Below, piece after piece: positions 10,075 to 18,876 of a stretch of DNA of 64,000 nucleotides. Origin of the DNA: Pelagomonas calceolata (lineage: Eukaryota > Sar > Pelagophyceae > Pelagomonadales > Pelagomonadaceae); the NCBI GenBank assembly GCA_918797485.1, contig CAKKNE010000005.1:5208001-5272000 (forward strand), read 5' to 3'. The position numbers were made by a program, and so were the translations under genes. Numbering within the stretch: position 1 is the stretch's first letter; each line of letters opens with the position of its first letter. The notes beneath the pieces are model-generated. The model was not told where the DNA came from. It did not search any database and was given only the letters and a program-made list of their open reading frames with translations.

Positions 10075-13000
10075 ATGACCATGCTCGTCACGCCCCCGCT
10101 CCCCGACGCGCTCCCAGGCATCGGCGAGGACACGGGTAATGTGGAGGAGATCCACGCCGCGGTCCTGGCCCAGGCCGAGGCCGGCGACGCCACGGCGCAG
10201 CAGCAGCTAGGTGTGATGTACCACCGGGGCGTGCCGGAGGCGGGCATCGAGCCGGACCATGTGGCGGCCGCGCTCTGGTTCTCCAAGGCCGCGGAAGCTG
10301 GGTTAGCCTCCGCACAATGCAATCTAGGACTGCTCCATCTCCTGGGCCACGGCGTGCCGACCGACGACCGCCTCGCGGCGTCCTGGCTCAGTCGAGCGGC
10401 GGACGCGGGCGTCGCGCCCGCGCAGAACCACTACGGCCGCTTGCTACAAGAAGGTAGGGGCGTGCCCAAGGACCTCACATTAGCCGTCCAGTACTTCCAG
10501 AAGGCCGCGGACCAGGGCGAGGCCGACGCCATGGTCAATTTGGGGGCGGCTTGTTTGGTGGGGCGCGGCATGCAAAAGGACGAGTCAAAAGCGAGAAGCC
10601 TACTGCAGGTCGCCGCGGACCGGGGCGACCAGGACGCCGCCCAGCTGTTGAGTGTGCTGGACTCGCAAGGCGGCGGCGAACTGCAAAAGACGCCCGCGTC
10701 GTCGCCCGAGCCGACGCCGCAAGAATTGGCCGAAAGACGCCGCAAGATCGAATATGCGGAGGCCCAGGCCCAGGCCTTGCTCCGGGAGGAGGCCGAGCTC
10801 GCGGAGAAAGAAAATAACACTCAGAAGCCGAAGAAAAAGAAGAAGAAGAAGGGCAAGACACAAGCGCCGGCCGACGACGCGCCTCCTACGAATCTGAACG
10901 TGCCCATGCGGCCCATGCGGCCGTCGGCCATGCCCGGTGCGGTGCGGCGTCCTATTTCATCTCTCGAGAGCGTGCTGGCGAGGGAGACGTACGCCCACCG
11001 CGACGCCATCGCCGCGACGGCGTGCTGGGGGGGCAGCAGCCCCCGTCACCGCATCGCGGCGGCGGCGTGGGGGAGGGGGCGTCTCGTACGCCATCGACGC
11101 GTCGACGGCGTGCCGGCGGCCGCATTTCTCACCGTGACACCGCGCAGGCCTCCGCCCCGCCGAGAAGACCTCCGCGACAAGAGACGACGACGAGCTCGAC
11201 GACGTGCCCTCAGAAAAAAGGAAGCGGCGGAAGAAGCCCAAGAAGAAGGCGACGGACGAGTCGGCCCTCGCGAAGGCGAAGGCCCTGTCCGAGGAAACCA
11301 AGCCCGTCACGGACGACGCGGTCCGAGACTTGGTCGCGCGCCTCGAGCACGACGACCCTTGTGAAAGACCATTAGGAGCTTCTACTTTTGAATTCGACGT
11401 CGACGTCTTAGCAGAAGCGTCGCGACGAGGCCACGCGCGGGCCATGTACTGGTACGCGCAATTTATGCTCAAGAAGGCCTGCTCGCAGGAGCCGTCGCTC
11501 GGCGCTTCTGCAGAAAAGCTCCAGAGTCTCGGTGTGTCTTGGCTGAAGGCGGCCTGCGAGCAGGGCCACGGGCAAGCCCAGTGCCACCTGGGGTCCATCT
11601 ATTCTTCTGGTTTCAGCGTCCCGCGGCTGCCGGGCGACTTCCGGCCCGTGCCCTATCCTAGAGATGTCGACCAGGCCGAAAAATTATTACATCAAGGTGC
11701 GATCGCAACGGACGACGCCCCGACCATGTGGTGCCTCGCGCGCTTGTTGCTCCAGCGGGCGATCTCGACGAAGAGTGTTGACGACGGCCAGAAGGGCGCG
11801 CTCTGGGCCGAGCGCGCGGGCAAGGCCGGCGTGCCCGACGCGCTGGCGCGCGTCGCTCGTATTTACCTTGGTGGGTCCGATGGAGCCGAGCCGGTGCCGG
11901 GCGTGAAGACTGATTATCAGAAAGCGAAGACCCTCGCCGAGCAGGCTCTGAAAAGTGGCTCCGGCCAGACCGACGCCCTCAAAAAGATCGTGCAGGACGC
12001 GGAACGCGGTTTGGCGTCGTCCTTTTCCTTCGAGCGGCGGACGTCGTCATCAGCAGGAAGCTCGGACTTCGCACCTAGATTTGGAAGTGAGCCGCAGGAA
12101 TCCCTAGCCCAGATCCTCCAGAAACACAAGGCCCAGACCCAGAAGAAGCGGGGCCTGCCCGGGGGGTTGAGCGGCGGTCTCGTCGACGACGACGATCCCG
12201 TCTGTCCGTTGGTCGAGAAGCCCGAGAAGGATCCGCTGCAACTCGTCGAGGATTTCGGAAAGAGCGTCATGCAGCAGGCGAAGCCCCAGACCGCCGACGA
12301 CCGACGACGAGCGAAAATAAGGCAGCGGCGCGAGGAGGCGCGGTCGAAAGCTAGACCGTCCGCCGCCGAACTTAGCAAGAGGGGCGCCGCCGCCGAGGCC
12401 GCGGCCGCCGAACTGCTGGGCGAGCTCGACGCCGCGGACTCGTCGTCGAAGAAGCCGAAGAAGCGGAAGAAGAAGCCCGCGAAAAAAAATGACAAGGCGC
12501 CGCGCGAGGCGCCGCCGCGCGCGCCCGTCGCGCTGCCTTTGGTCGACTCCGACGAGTCCGACGACGAGTCGCTTGAATTACTCCTCGCGCCGCGGCGCGC
12601 GCCGGCGCCCGCGCCGGCGCCCGCGCCGGCGCCCGCGCCCGCGTCGCCGCCGACGCCACCATCAGAAATCCCCGACGCGTCCGACGAGGACGGCGAGTGG
12701 CAGAGCACGACGTCGCGGCGGCGGAAGGCGCGACGGCGGAAGGACAAGGAGGAGGACCTCCCGCCGCTCGAGGACGCGGCGCCGGACGCGCCAGCCGCGG
12801 CGCCGGACGAACCCGCCGCGGCGCCGGCGCCCTCGGAGCCGGAGCCGGCGCCGGCGCCGGCGCCGGCGCCGCCGAAGAAGCAGCTCTCCGCCGACGCGCC
12901 GGCCTTCGTGCCCCCGAGCATGGATGCCGCGGCCGAGCCCGAGGCCGCGGGCGTCGCCGAGTCGAAGGACGACGCGGACGCGGGCGTGTCCGAGTCCAAG

Positions 13001-13201
13001 GGCGACGACGAGGCCGCCGTGGGCTACGAGGAGTCCAAGGGCGGGGAGCCCGAGTACGACGTCGACATGGACGCGGCCTACGCGCTCGAGCTGGATCGCG
13101 CAGAGCACGCGCAGCCGCCGCAGCCGCCGGCCGAGGAGGAGTGGGTCACGTCGACGAGCCGGCGGCGGAAGAAGGGTGGAAAGATGAAGAAGAACGGGTA
13201 A
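10075..13201 (+). CDS. Sel1-repeat protein with charged/Pro-rich tail, split by an intron
   Basis: Starts at ATG 10075. The first exon encodes about four Sel1 repeats (ALWFSKAAEAGLASAQCNLG, LGHGVPTDDRLAASWLSRAA, LAVQYFQKAADQGEADAMVN) and a KPKKKKKKKGK stretch. The second part (open from before 11204) carries more Sel1 units (SWLKAACEQGHGQAQCHLGS, ALWAERAGKAGVPDALARVA) and a long Ala/Pro/Glu tail with repeated SESKGDD and TSRRRK blocks (STTSRRRKARRRK, TSTSRRRKKGGK). The frames must be joined by an intron lying roughly between 10960 and 11145; an acceptor CGCAG at 11140-11144 fits. The region contains the GCCATCGACGCG core found in introners. Exact donor unresolved. Sel1 proteins are scaffolds; no specific role can be given. 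Confidence 0.8.
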
Positions 13202-13303
13202 ACATTGTGGTCACATTACATTGCCTCGCGTCGTCCGTCAGTTGAGGCGTCGCGTCGATGGCGTACGGCGGCTCCCGCCATCGTCCCGGGGTGACGCGTT
13301 CGA

Positions 13304-14866
13304 TCAATAGAACCCCAGCCACGGCGCCCAGAAGTCCAAACACTCGGGCCGCCGCGTGTTTTTTCGCGTAGAAATTTCGTCGTCGAGGCCGAGCACGGCG
13401 GGGGACCGGGGCCACGCCACGCCGTCGGCGGCGTAGTTCGGGTCGCCCGCGTGTGCCAGCGAGCTCCAGTACGCCGCCATGGCCAACGAAAGCGGATCCG
13501 AACCCTTCTCTTGGAACAGCCAAGGCTCATCGGATCCGTGGACGGCGCCGGGTAAGCCCTTTGTCGCCTTCTCAAATTCATAAACCCAGCCGTCTGCCAC
13601 CGCCGAAGCATGGAGCTGCGCCGAGCACGCGTGGCCGGAGTCGGACATGATGCGTGCTAGGGTGCGCCACCGACCCTCCGTCGCGACGCGCGGGGCATAC
13701 CTCGCTACCACGTCGGACCAGGCGATACGGGAGCCCGCGAAGTAGGTCTGCAGCGCGTCGACAAACTCAAAGTGCGTCAGGTTGCGCGGCGGCCCCGCTA
13801 ACGCCGCGGTCGCGGCGCACGACTCGCACGATTGGCCGCCGATAATCACCGCGCCCTGCTGCCAGGCTCCCAAACGGAGCAACGCGAGGGGCGTCTCGAC
13901 GCCGTCGGCGCTCAGCGGGTTGGCCGGGCGGGCTCTCAGCAACGCAGGCGCGAACCGCACGCCCTCTGCGGCGGTAATAATGTCCGCATTCGGCACCTTG
14001 CGCAAACAATTAAAGTCGTCGACGGAACATCTAATGGTGGTCGCGGTGGCCGCTGAGGCCGCGGCGAGGACGCTCGGCGCCACGAAGTCGTCGTCGGGCC
14101 GACTCCCCGGCGCCATCCAGCCCTGGTGGCCGCCCGGCGACTCCATCGCCGCCTGTGTGAAAATCAGACAGTGAGTTACGTTATGAATTATTGTGTGGGG
14201 CGTCCGAAATTTTGATTCCACACAGATTGTTGCGGAAAAGATGAGCCCCGGCGGCGCCGTCGTCAACAAGTGCGCGACCGCTGCACCACCAGCTGACACA
14301 CCGAAGACCATGACGCGTTTCGGGTCGCCGCCGAATGCATCCGCGTTGTCTCTTGCCCATCGCAGCGCAAAGAGGAGATCGTCCAGGCCAAAATTTTGCG
14401 GAGTCGACGCGTTCGCCGCCCAGAAACCCAGGGCTCCGAGGCGGTACTGGATCGATATGATAACCGCCTTGGCGCGCTTCGCCAGGGCCGAGCCGTCGGC
14501 GACGGCCCGGCCCGCGTTCATCGACCCGCCGTGTATTTGCAGCATGATTGGTAGATTCAGATTTCCCGCTGGCGTGAAGACGTTAGCGACCAGACAGTCC
14601 TCGCGGCCAATGACGCCGTGGGCCATCTGCGGGCACGGTTCTGCAGGCGCCGTCGCGTCGCGGATACCGGACCAGGACATGGGCGCGGCGGCGGCGTACC
14701 TCTTGGCCTTTGCGTAGGGGACGCCGTAGAAGGCGGTGACGTTGTCCTTTGTTGTTAGGCCTCGTACTCTGCCGCCGGTGACTTGCGCGATCGGTGCGTC
14801 TCGCCAGCGCCGCATTGACGGATCTATGGCACCGGCCAAGGCGAGAATCACTGCTGTGAGGAGCAT
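13304..14866 (-). CDS. secreted type-B carboxylesterase/lipase, one introner intron
   Basis: Start chosen at ATG 14866 (MLLTAVILALAGAIDP signal peptide); the frame is open to 14905. Exons 14866-14234 and 14152-13304, 493 aa. Type-B motifs: YGVPYA, EDCLVANVFTP, oxyanion hole HGGS, SIQYRLGALGFW, nucleophilic elbow GVSAGG (the usual Glu is Val) and the histidine region GAVHGSDEPWLF. The 81-nt intron is in frame and free of stops, so it can be missed; removing it joins GLIFS to AAMESPGG, the family's usual sequence after the elbow. The donor is GC, not GT. A hydrolase acting outside the cell or in the endomembrane system; substrate unknown. It shares a 206-bp promoter gap with the fibrillin gene. 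Confidence 0.9.
   Translation of the reverse strand: MLLTAVILALAGAIDPSMRRWRDAPIAQVTGGRVRGLTTKDNVTAFYGVPYAKAKRYAAAAPMSWSGIRDATAPAEPCPQMAHGVIGREDCLVANVFTPAGNLNLPIMLQIHGGSMNAGRAVADGSALAKRAKAVIISIQYRLGALGFWAANASTPQNFGLDDLLFALRWARDNADAFGGDPKRVMVFGVSAGGAAVAHLLTTAPPGLIFSATICVESKFRTPHTIIHNVTHCLIFTQAAMESPGGHQGWMAPGSRPDDDFVAPSVLAAASAATATTIRCSVDDFNCLRKVPNADIITAAEGVRFAPALLRARPANPLSADGVETPLALLRLGAWQQGAVIIGGQSCESCAATAALAGPPRNLTHFEFVDALQTYFAGSRIAWSDVVARYAPRVATEGRWRTLARIMSDSGHACSAQLHASAVADGWVYEFEKATKGLPGAVHGSDEPWLFQEKGSDPLSLAMAAYWSSLAHAGDPNYAADGVAWPRSPAVLGLDDEISTRKNTRRPECLDFWAPWLGFY
14153..14225 (-). mobile_element. introner in the carboxylesterase gene
   Basis: On the minus strand it begins CTGTGTGGAATCAAAA and ends CTGATTTTCACACAG. 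The 8 bp before it (GCAACAAT) and after it (GCGGCGAT) match at 5 of 8 positions, the differences all A/G. The upstream copy starts with GC, which acts as donor, so the intron is 14233-14153. Confidence 0.8.
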
Positions 14867-15006
14867 GGTGCTAGGGTTTGACTGATCGACGCGCATTGCT
14901 TGCACCGCTGCTCAGGGACTCGCGGGCATGCTGTAGCTATATAATTGAAGCGCCGATACGTGTTGCTTCGATCAATGGCGGCTCTGGGCCCGCATCGGAG
15001 CTTCTT

Positions 15007-15030
15007 GCTAGTGGCTTACAGGCCGCTAGC
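15007..15030 (+). promoter_or_regulatory. CTAG palindrome, copy 3
   Basis: GCTAGTGGCTTACAGG then CCGCTAGC, one of the best copies. It sits in the shared promoter of two divergent genes, 43 bp from the fibrillin ATG and 141 bp from the carboxylesterase ATG. Confidence 0.7.
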
Positions 15031-15072
15031 TCATTATAGAGCCCGCCACGACTCGACGGACTCGACTGGCAA

Positions 15073-16086
15073 ATGAAGCGCCAGCTTATTGTTGTAATTA
15101 CTATCTGTGCGCGCGCCGCAGCGCTCGCGCCGCAGCGTGCACGCATACGTACGCGCTCGGTGGCAAGACCCGCGACAGCATACCTCGCAACACTCTCGGC
15201 ACCGGTCGTCGACGACTCGACGGTCGCCGCGGCCGTAGACGTGACCGCGGCCTATCTCAACTCGCTCGCCGCAGCGCCTGCGAGCCTCAATTCGGCGCGG
15301 CCCGCCATCAACGAGGTGCTCAAATCGAGGGTAGATCCGGTCGCGGACGCGAAACAGAGACTGCTCGCGGCCTGCGACGCGTTCGAGGCGTCGCAGCGCG
15401 CGGCGGCCGCGGCGGCCGAAGCTGCGGCCGCGGCCGCGCCGCCGCCGAAGAAAAGAGGCTTTTTCCGGCGCGGCGATAAAAACGCGCTCAAAGCCGAGAG
15501 CTACGCGTCCGTCGAGACGACGGTGGACGACGCCTCGGCGGCGCAACGCGACGCCGTCGTCGCGGCGCTCGAGGAGCTCGCGCGCCTGAGTCCGCCGACG
15601 AAGGCGCTGGACGGGTGGCGGGGACGCGGCGGCGTCGCGCCGTCGGCCTGTCCGCTCGACGGCCGCTGGAAACTACGGTTCACGAACGCCGCTGACGCGC
15701 GCTTTCGGAGCGACGCGGAGACGAGCCAGCACATCGACGCGGAGAAGGGGCTCTTCGTCAACGCCGTGGACTTCACGGGGTCGTCCGGCAAGCTCCGAGG
15801 CTTCCGCGTGGAGGTCGACGGCGAGGCCTTGAGCGACACGGAGGTGCAGCTAGCGTTTCGGAGAGTGCGCCTCCTGCGGCGGTCGCGGTTCCCGAGGCTC
15901 TTCGGGACGATCACGATCCCGCTGCCGAACCCGGCGCGGCTCCGCAAGCTGACGAAGTGGCTCGCGCGCGGCTCCGGCAACCAGTCCTCCCGCGGCGCCG
16001 GCTTCGAGATCGTCTACATCGACGAGGACGCGCGCGCGCACCGGACCTTCGACGGGCTTTATTTCGTCCAGACGCGCGTTGCATAA
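15073..16086 (+). CDS. plastid fibrillin (PAP/plastid-lipid-associated protein)
   Basis: 337 aa from ATG 15073. A leader (MKRQLIVVITICARAAALAP) with the A-L-A-P plastid pattern precedes a 140-residue Ala-rich region and a PAP/fibrillin domain (about 180-335): PLDGRWKLRFTNAADARFR, HIDAEKGLFVNAVDF, and a C-terminal IVYIDEDARAHRT...GLYFVQTR. Fibrillins coat plastoglobules and thylakoid margins, bind lipids and quinones and respond to light stress. A basic insert (KKRGFFRRGDKNALK, about 125-140) precedes the domain. Function is from family knowledge; location from the leader. Confidence 0.9.
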   Translation: MKRQLIVVITICARAAALAPQRARIRTRSVARPATAYLATLSAPVVDDSTVAAAVDVTAAYLNSLAAAPASLNSARPAINEVLKSRVDPVADAKQRLLAACDAFEASQRAAAAAAEAAAAAAPPPKKRGFFRRGDKNALKAESYASVETTVDDASAAQRDAVVAALEELARLSPPTKALDGWRGRGGVAPSACPLDGRWKLRFTNAADARFRSDAETSQHIDAEKGLFVNAVDFTGSSGKLRGFRVEVDGEALSDTEVQLAFRRVRLLRRSRFPRLFGTITIPLPNPARLRKLTKWLARGSGNQSSRGAGFEIVYIDEDARAHRTFDGLYFVQTRVA

Positions 16087-16171
16087 ATGTTTGTGACCAG
16101 ACGGTGACCAATATACTGTTACTTCTTCCGAGTCGTGACAATCGACGCACTGCTTAGAACAAGGGCACATT

Positions 16172-16195
16172 GCTAGTGTCTTACAGGCCGCTAGT
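16172..16195 (+). promoter_or_regulatory. CTAG palindrome, copy 4
   Basis: GCTAGTGTCTTACAGG then CCGCTAGT, 127 bp before the ATG of the secreted protein at 16322. Confidence 0.7.
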
Positions 16196-16321
16196 TCGCC
16201 GCAATAGCTCCGGCAAAAGGTGCCTGCCGCGGCGCTGTGGCTGGCCGACCGGTCTGGGACGCGCATTGATCCTCCCAGCACGCGGCGCACGCGTGCTGCG
16301 CGCTGGACGCTGCCCAGCACC

Positions 16322-17059
16322 ATGCGCCGCACGCTCCTGGTAGCTCTCCTCCTAGGCTGCCGCGGCGACAAGAACGACCTCGGCGTGACGCCGGGCTGCC
16401 CTACGCAATTCGACGACCCCGATCCCATTATCAGAGAAGGCATTCGACGAAGACTGAACGAGCTCGACCTGCCGCCGGACGAGCGCCCGAAGCATCGGTG
16501 GCCGAACCGGACCGAATTCAAGTTTCCGGGCGACGACCCGCCGCTCTGGGACCCCTGGTTCAACATCAATACGACGGAATGGTCCGATTGGTTGGATGGG
16601 AAGAACAAGACTTTTGAGACCGAGACGAAGGGCGCTCTGAAAGATCAAGAGTTCTGCCACTGGGAGAACGAGACCTGCGCCGTGAACCCCGGTATCAAAT
16701 CGAGGATCCAGGCCGACTTTGAGGTGCTGAAGAAGGCGCGCATCAACGTGCCGCGGACGACGGAGCCGACGGCGTGCCGCTTCCGCACCAAAGAAATAGC
16801 AGGCACGCATTACGACGTCATCTACAACATCGACGACTTCACGTGGCGCGTCAAGCTCTTCAAGCCGCTGTTCAAGCATCCCGCCCAGGTCTACGCCTTC
16901 GACGGGCTGCCCTACTGGGAGGTCGACGGGCGCTGGGAGCACGACCGCTCCTTCTCTCCGGACCGGCCCGACGAGTTCATCCACATCAGCAAGTGGAGTT
17001 TAGATCCGTGCGAAAATTGCATCCCCCAAAAAGACTGGCCGGAGAACCGGAGGCCGTAG
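16322..17059 (+). CDS. secreted acidic protein of unknown function
   Basis: 245 aa from ATG 16322, where a short signal peptide (MRRTLLVALLLGC) begins. The mature protein has six or more cysteines (GCPT, EFCHWENETCAV, TACRF, PCENC), several N-glycosylation sequons (NRT, NTT, NKT, NET) and many Trp/Asp/Pro. A globular C-terminal part has GTHYDVIYNIDDFTWRVKLF and DGLPYWEVDGRWEHDR. I do not recognise the family. Cysteines and sequons support an extracellular or endomembrane location. Confidence 0.75.
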   Translation: MRRTLLVALLLGCRGDKNDLGVTPGCPTQFDDPDPIIREGIRRRLNELDLPPDERPKHRWPNRTEFKFPGDDPPLWDPWFNINTTEWSDWLDGKNKTFETETKGALKDQEFCHWENETCAVNPGIKSRIQADFEVLKKARINVPRTTEPTACRFRTKEIAGTHYDVIYNIDDFTWRVKLFKPLFKHPAQVYAFDGLPYWEVDGRWEHDRSFSPDRPDEFIHISKWSLDPCENCIPQKDWPENRRP

Positions 17060-17167
17060 TAAGGCCCTGTTTGTTGTCTTAGCTTCCTCGAGAGAGAGTT
17101 GGAGAACAATTGCGCGCGTCGATGGTGTGCGCCAGCGGCTGAAATGCGGTCGCGCCGCCGAGTGCGC

Positions 17168-17191
17168 GCTAGCGTGCTTTAAGACACTAGC
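17168..17191 (-). promoter_or_regulatory. CTAG palindrome, copy 5
   Basis: GCTAGCGTGCTTTAAG then ACACTAGC, reverse orientation, 82 bp before the SET-domain gene ATG. Confidence 0.65.
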
Positions 17192-17272
17192 AAATTCGTA
17201 TTCGTGTGCGGACGGACGGACGTAGACGACGCACGGAGGCGCACGGGGCTGCATAGAAGCAGGAGAGGCATA

Positions 17273-18484
17273 ATGACAACAACTGATCCGGCGGACGGGG
17301 CAGCCCAGGAATTTTTGGATTGGCTACAAAACCATGGCGCCGACACGAGTCGGCTACGGTGGCCCGTCACCGACGGCAACGGAAGGAAGGCCGTCGCCAC
17401 GCAGGATATAGGGGAAAACGACTACGCGCTGCGCGTGCCCGAGGCACTCATGATGTCGCCGTCCAAAGCTTTGAAGAGTGAGATCGGGGAAGCGTGCGAC
17501 CGGCACGGGCTGCGGGGCGACGTGCTCCTGGCCACATTTGTGGTCTTTGAGCTGCGGAAGGGTTCGAAAAGTTTCTGGGCGCCCTATCTACAAATGCTGC
17601 CGCCACCGGAGACGTGCTGCGACTGGTCCACTGACGAACTGGAAAGGTTGCATGATCCGGAGCTCCAAGAGAGGGCCGAATCTAGGGAAAGATGGGTCCG
17701 CGACTTGTACGATAGGTATTACACCCAAACTCTGATTGTGAGGTACCCTGACTTATTTCCCGCGTCATTCTTCACATATGAAAGATTCCGCTTTGCCTGG
17801 TTCGTGGTCCAATCTCGAGCGTTCGGGAGAAAATTGAGGGAGACGGCTTTAGTGCCATTGGCCGACTGCCTGAACCATTCCCACTCCGTTCAATGCTCCT
17901 ACCGGTTAGTTGATAGGTGCTTCGAGCTCTTCCCCACGCGAGACGGCGAGTACGTCCAAGGTCTTGAATTACTCAATTCCTACGGCCCCTGCCCGAACTC
18001 GAAACTTTTACTGGACTACGGCTTCTCGATCTTGGATAATCCCCACGACACGGTGCGCCTGGGGCTCGAGTTGCGACCTCCTACCGACGACGCGCTCGTC
18101 GACCGGCGGCGGGCGTTGCTTCGACGGGGCAACTGCTCGCCCTACCCGACCTTCCAATTGCGGCGGGGCGAGGCGCCCGTCGACGCGCTGGCCTTTCTGA
18201 GGGTCGCGCTGGCGCCGGCGGACGTGCTTTCCACGAGAGAGGCGCTGCCCGAGGGGGACGACGTCCTCGGCGTCTTGGACGACGAAGAGAAAGTGGTAGC
18301 GTACCTCGACGGTTTATTGGCGACGGTCGGCGACGACTGCGGCCCGCCGCGGGCCGACGACGACGCCGCGCTCGCGGCTTCCCCGGCGCCGCGGGTCGTC
18401 TTCGCGCTGCGCTACCGCGCGACGCGGCGCGCGATCGTCGATTCTTGTAGAGCGGCGCTGCGCAACCTGAGTAGTAGTGTATAA
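17273..18484 (+). CDS. SET-domain protein methyltransferase (SETD3/RuBisCO-LSMT type)
   Basis: 403 aa from ATG 17273. A split SET domain is recognisable: ENDYALRVPEALMMSP near residue 45, SRAFGRKL..., ALVPLADCLNHS (SAM-binding NHS) and ELLNSYGPCPNSKLLLDYGF near residue 230. The second half carries the Rubis-substrate-binding type helices (VDALAFLRVALAP). The family methylates lysine or histidine on non-histone proteins such as Rubisco large subunit, aldolase or actin. No targeting peptide is visible, so a cytosolic or nuclear substrate is more likely than a plastid one (inference). Confidence 0.88.
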   Translation: MTTTDPADGAAQEFLDWLQNHGADTSRLRWPVTDGNGRKAVATQDIGENDYALRVPEALMMSPSKALKSEIGEACDRHGLRGDVLLATFVVFELRKGSKSFWAPYLQMLPPPETCCDWSTDELERLHDPELQERAESRERWVRDLYDRYYTQTLIVRYPDLFPASFFTYERFRFAWFVVQSRAFGRKLRETALVPLADCLNHSHSVQCSYRLVDRCFELFPTRDGEYVQGLELLNSYGPCPNSKLLLDYGFSILDNPHDTVRLGLELRPPTDDALVDRRRALLRRGNCSPYPTFQLRRGEAPVDALAFLRVALAPADVLSTREALPEGDDVLGVLDDEEKVVAYLDGLLATVGDDCGPPRADDDAALAASPAPRVVFALRYRATRRAIVDSCRAALRNLSSSV

Positions 18485-18876
18485 CTTTTGTTGAATTTTA
18501 GTCTCTGGTTTGTGGCGCGTCGCACCGCCGGCCGTGGGTGGAACTGTCCCGGATCAAACGGTACTCGTCCAAACGGCGCCCGACGCCACGCTGGGGCTGT
18601 GCTGACCGAACGGTACCCGTCGTGCCGACCCTAGCAGCAGCATCTCTAGAGCGGTTGGCGGCCACTCGATTCATCGCGCCCTGCGAAAATTTCAGCGTGC
18701 CTTGACCGCATGCGCGCGGAGGGAAAGGACTGGTTTGTTACATTGCGGCAGCCCTAGGTGCCACGGGACGCAGCCCCGGGCGGCGCCAGCGGAGTTGCCA
18801 GCAGAGCCCCACCAGGAGCACATAGACGACCAGCTGAGCCTAGTGAGCTTGGCGCAACGCCGCCGCGCCCACAACG
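18485..18876. other. intergenic
   Basis: 390 bp upstream of the GDSL gene; no repeat copy or reading frame of note. Confidence 0.5.

Noticed and set aside
12600-12880. GC-rich gccggcgcc runs as a possible satellite
   Set aside because: They encode Ala/Pro tracts in frame within the Sel1-repeat protein, so coding low complexity explains them.
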